Below the pieces are notes generated by a model. The model made no database searches. It saw only the letters and a list, made by a program, of their open reading frames with translations, and had not been told where the DNA came from. This document shows, piece after piece, positions 14,882 through 16,454 of a stretch of 16,454 nt of DNA; within the stretch, counting starts at the first letter, position 1; every line of letters begins with the position of its first letter. Source of the DNA: an uncultured Clostridia bacterium (GTDB lineage: Bacteria; Bacillota; Clostridia; Christensenellales; QALW01); assembly GCA_900550765.1 (NCBI GenBank), contig URTC01000005.1, positions 1 to 16,454 of the forward strand, in the 5' to 3' direction. Position numbers and translations under genes: made by a program.

Positions 14882-14897
14882 AGTTGCAAATGCAACT
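14882..14897. promoter_or_regulatory. Palindrome at -41.5 of nrdD, probable Crp/Fnr-type activator site
   Basis: AGTTGCA-AA-TGCAACT is a perfect 7+7 inverted repeat. With a transcription start near 14931 (from the -10 at 14919-14924), its centre falls at about -41.5, the textbook class II activation position for Crp/Fnr proteins. It replaces a recognisable -35 hexamer. The neighbouring Crp/Fnr gene is the obvious candidate regulator. Confidence 0.6.
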
Positions 14898-14918
14898 GAA
14901 ATTTTATATCTTTTCATA

Positions 14919-14924
14919 TATAAT
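14919..14924 (+). promoter_or_regulatory. nrdD -10 element
   Basis: Perfect TATAAT. The -35 position at 17-base spacing is CTGAAA, a poor match, consistent with an activator-dependent promoter. The predicted leader is about 34 nt. Confidence 0.6.
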
Positions 14925-14964
14925 GAGCAAGAACTATAAACCAACATGCTTGGAGGAAATGATA

Positions 14965-16401
14965 ATGCAGATCATTAAACGGGACGGCCGCATTGTTGAG
15001 TACGACCGCAGCAAAATCGTAACGGCGATTCAAAAGGCCAATGCCGAGGTAGAGGAGAATCAGCGGGCATCTGCGGAGGAGATCGATGCTATTCTTGATT
15101 ATATTGAGGCAAAGCATCGTACCAGGATTCTGGTAGAAGATGTGCAGGATATCATTGAGCGCAAGCTGATGCAGCAGGGACATTTTGAATTGGCCAAAAA
15201 ATATATCATTTATCGGTATAGCCGTGCCCTGGTGCGTAAGGCCAATACAACGGATGATTCTATTTTGAGCTTGATTCGTAATGCAAACAAGGATGTCATG
15301 GAGGAAAACTCCAATAAAAACGCGGTGATTGCTTCTACCCAGCGCGATTTGATTGCCGGAGAGGTGTCAAAAGATTTGACAAAGCGTATTCTTCTTCCGG
15401 AGAAAATCACAAAAGCGCATGAAGACGGTGTGCTTCATTTCCACGATATGGATTATTTTATTCAGCCGATTTTTAACTGCTGTTTGATTAATATTGGGGA
15501 TATGCTTGATAATGGTACAGTGATGAACGGAAAACTGATTGAGAGTCCAAAGAGTTTTCAGGTTGCCTGCACGGTTATGACACAGATTATTTCAGCTGTA
15601 GCAAGCAGTCAGTACGGCGGTCAGTCGGTAGACACCAGACACCTTGGCAAATATTTGAGAAAGAGTGCGGACAAGTACCGCAAGCATTATACCGAGCGTT
15701 ATGCAGGGAAAATTGCGCCGGATGTAATTGAAGAATTTGTTAAAGAACGTGTAAATGACGAACTCCGCTCCGGTGTGCAGACAATTCAGTACCAGATTAA
15801 TACTTTGATGACAACGAATGGACAGTCTCCATTTGTAACACTGTTTTTAAATTTGGATCCAAAGGATGAATACATCAAGGAAAATGCGATGATTATTGAA
15901 GAGATTCTTCGTCAGCGCTTAGAGGGAATTAAAAACGAAAAAGGTGTTTATGTGACACCTGCGTTCCCGAAACTGATTTATGTATTAGATGAGCACAATG
16001 CCTTAAAAGGCGGTGAGTACGATTACATTACAAAACTTGCTGTCCGTTGTTCGGCAAAGAGAATGTATCCGGATTACATATCCGCAAAGAAAATGCGTGA
16101 AAATTATGAAGGAAATGTATTTAGCTGCATGGGATGCCGCAGTTTCCTTACACCGTGGAAAGATGAAAACGGTAATTATAAATTTGAGGGACGTTTTAAT
16201 CAGGGTGTTGTCAGTTTAAACCTTCCGCAGATTGGTATTTTAGCAAAAGGCGATATGGAATATTTTTGGCAGCTTTTGGAAGAAAGATTGTCGCTCTGCT
16301 TTGAAGCTTTGATGTGCCGCCACCGTGCGCTTGAGGGTGTAACCAGTGATGTCAGTCCGATTCACTGGCAGTATGGTGCGATTGCCCGTCTGCAAAAATG
16401 A
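14965..16401 (+). CDS. nrdD: Anaerobic (class III) ribonucleoside-triphosphate reductase, interrupted by in-frame TGA
   Basis: Oxygen-sensitive glycyl-radical enzyme that reduces ribonucleoside triphosphates to deoxy forms for DNA synthesis in anaerobes. Residues 1-90 form an ATP-cone regulatory domain (MQIIKRDGRIVEYDRSKIV). The catalytic barrel follows with NCCLINIGDM (Cys162/163) and FSCMGCRSF (Cys388, Cys391), which include the active-site cysteines. The start at 14965 is chosen because GGAGG (14952-14956) lies 8 bases upstream and the family begins MQIIKRDGR. The frame opens earlier, but that part precedes the predicted transcript start. The reading frame ends after 478 residues at TGA (16399-16401), well short of the family's usual 700 or more. 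It lacks the zinc-binding cysteines and the C-terminal glycyl-radical site, so the product as written would be inactive. Confidence 0.93.
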   Translation: MQIIKRDGRIVEYDRSKIVTAIQKANAEVEENQRASAEEIDAILDYIEAKHRTRILVEDVQDIIERKLMQQGHFELAKKYIIYRYSRALVRKANTTDDSILSLIRNANKDVMEENSNKNAVIASTQRDLIAGEVSKDLTKRILLPEKITKAHEDGVLHFHDMDYFIQPIFNCCLINIGDMLDNGTVMNGKLIESPKSFQVACTVMTQIISAVASSQYGGQSVDTRHLGKYLRKSADKYRKHYTERYAGKIAPDVIEEFVKERVNDELRSGVQTIQYQINTLMTTNGQSPFVTLFLNLDPKDEYIKENAMIIEEILRQRLEGIKNEKGVYVTPAFPKLIYVLDEHNALKGGEYDYITKLAVRCSAKRMYPDYISAKKMRENYEGNVFSCMGCRSFLTPWKDENGNYKFEGRFNQGVVSLNLPQIGILAKGDMEYFWQLLEERLSLCFEALMCRHRALEGVTSDVSPIHWQYGAIARLQK

Positions 16402-16454
16402 GAGAAAATCGATAAATTGTTACATGGCTGTTATTCCACGATTTCTCTTGGATA
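16402..16454 (+). pseudogene. nrdD: nrdD frame continuing past the TGA to the window edge
   Basis: Immediately after the TGA the same frame reads EKIDKLLHGCYSTISLGY, which matches the conserved NrdD sequence expected after RLQK-G. The Gly codon GGA has apparently become TGA by a single base change. The gene therefore continues beyond the window. Confidence 0.8.

Noticed and set aside
16399..16401. TGA in nrdD read as selenocysteine or as glycine under an alternative code
   Set aside because: The aligned family residue is Gly, not Cys. TGA serves as a normal stop in dnaA, rnpA and yidD here, with ATGA/GTGA overlaps that only make sense as stops.
1..16454. CRISPR arrays, tRNA, rRNA, transposase or integrase genes
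   Set aside because: No regularly spaced direct repeats, no cloverleaf-like or rRNA-like sequence, and no mobile-element enzyme were seen on either strand.

Overview
The window looks like a chromosomal segment of a low-to-mid GC, Gram-positive, probably strictly anaerobic member of the Bacillota (Clostridia-like). The basis is the replication-origin arrangement dnaA / DnaA boxes / rpmH-rnpA-yidD-yidC-jag, ECF-type vitamin uptake, a type III pantothenate kinase, strong GGAGG ribosome binding sites, and an oxygen-independent class III ribonucleotide reductase. I cannot place it at genus level from the sequence alone.

Left arm, minus strand (about 1-6973): two operons transcribed away from the origin. 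One is panT-coaX-htpG: a pantothenate-type ECF S component, pantothenate kinase and an Hsp90 chaperone, with a 4-base overlap and then a 1-base gap. The other is dnaA followed, with a 4-base overlap, by a large GT-C-like membrane protein where dnaN would often be found. A perfect hairpin with a U-tract ends the dnaA transcript.

Origin (about 7020-7140): three DnaA-box-like 9-mers in one orientation plus an A/T-rich stretch, between the divergent dnaA and rpmH promoters. Right arm, plus strand (7260-9854): a consensus promoter drives rpmH-rnpA-yidD-yidC-jag, tightly packed and partly overlapping. These genes encode ribosomal protein L34, the RNase P protein, and the membrane-protein insertion machinery with its RNA-binding partner. 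The mnmE-mnmG-rsmG genes that often follow jag are absent.

Accessory region (about 9855-12104): an orphan ECF-like sigma factor with a long C-terminal extension, flanked by several hairpins. Its frame is interrupted by a TAA and then continues in frame for 49 codons to a TGA, so it looks like a recent nonsense mutant. Next come a divergent pair, a DUF1836 regulator (-) and a cytosolic SGNH hydrolase (+), whose promoters flank a short inverted repeat.

Right end (13550-16454): thiamine pyrophosphokinase (thiN) downstream of a cysteine-containing Crp/Fnr-family regulator on the minus strand, divergent from nrdD on the plus strand. The shared intergenic region holds a perfect 7+7 palindrome centred at about -41.5 of the likely nrdD start, and two NrdR-box-like elements exactly 32 bp apart. 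The nrdD frame is interrupted by an in-frame TGA at 16399-16401 where the family normally has Gly, and the family-like sequence resumes after it to the window edge.

I did not find an obviously new multi-gene system. The points most worth following up are the two in-frame stops, the nrdD/regulator control region and the rearranged origin neighbourhood.
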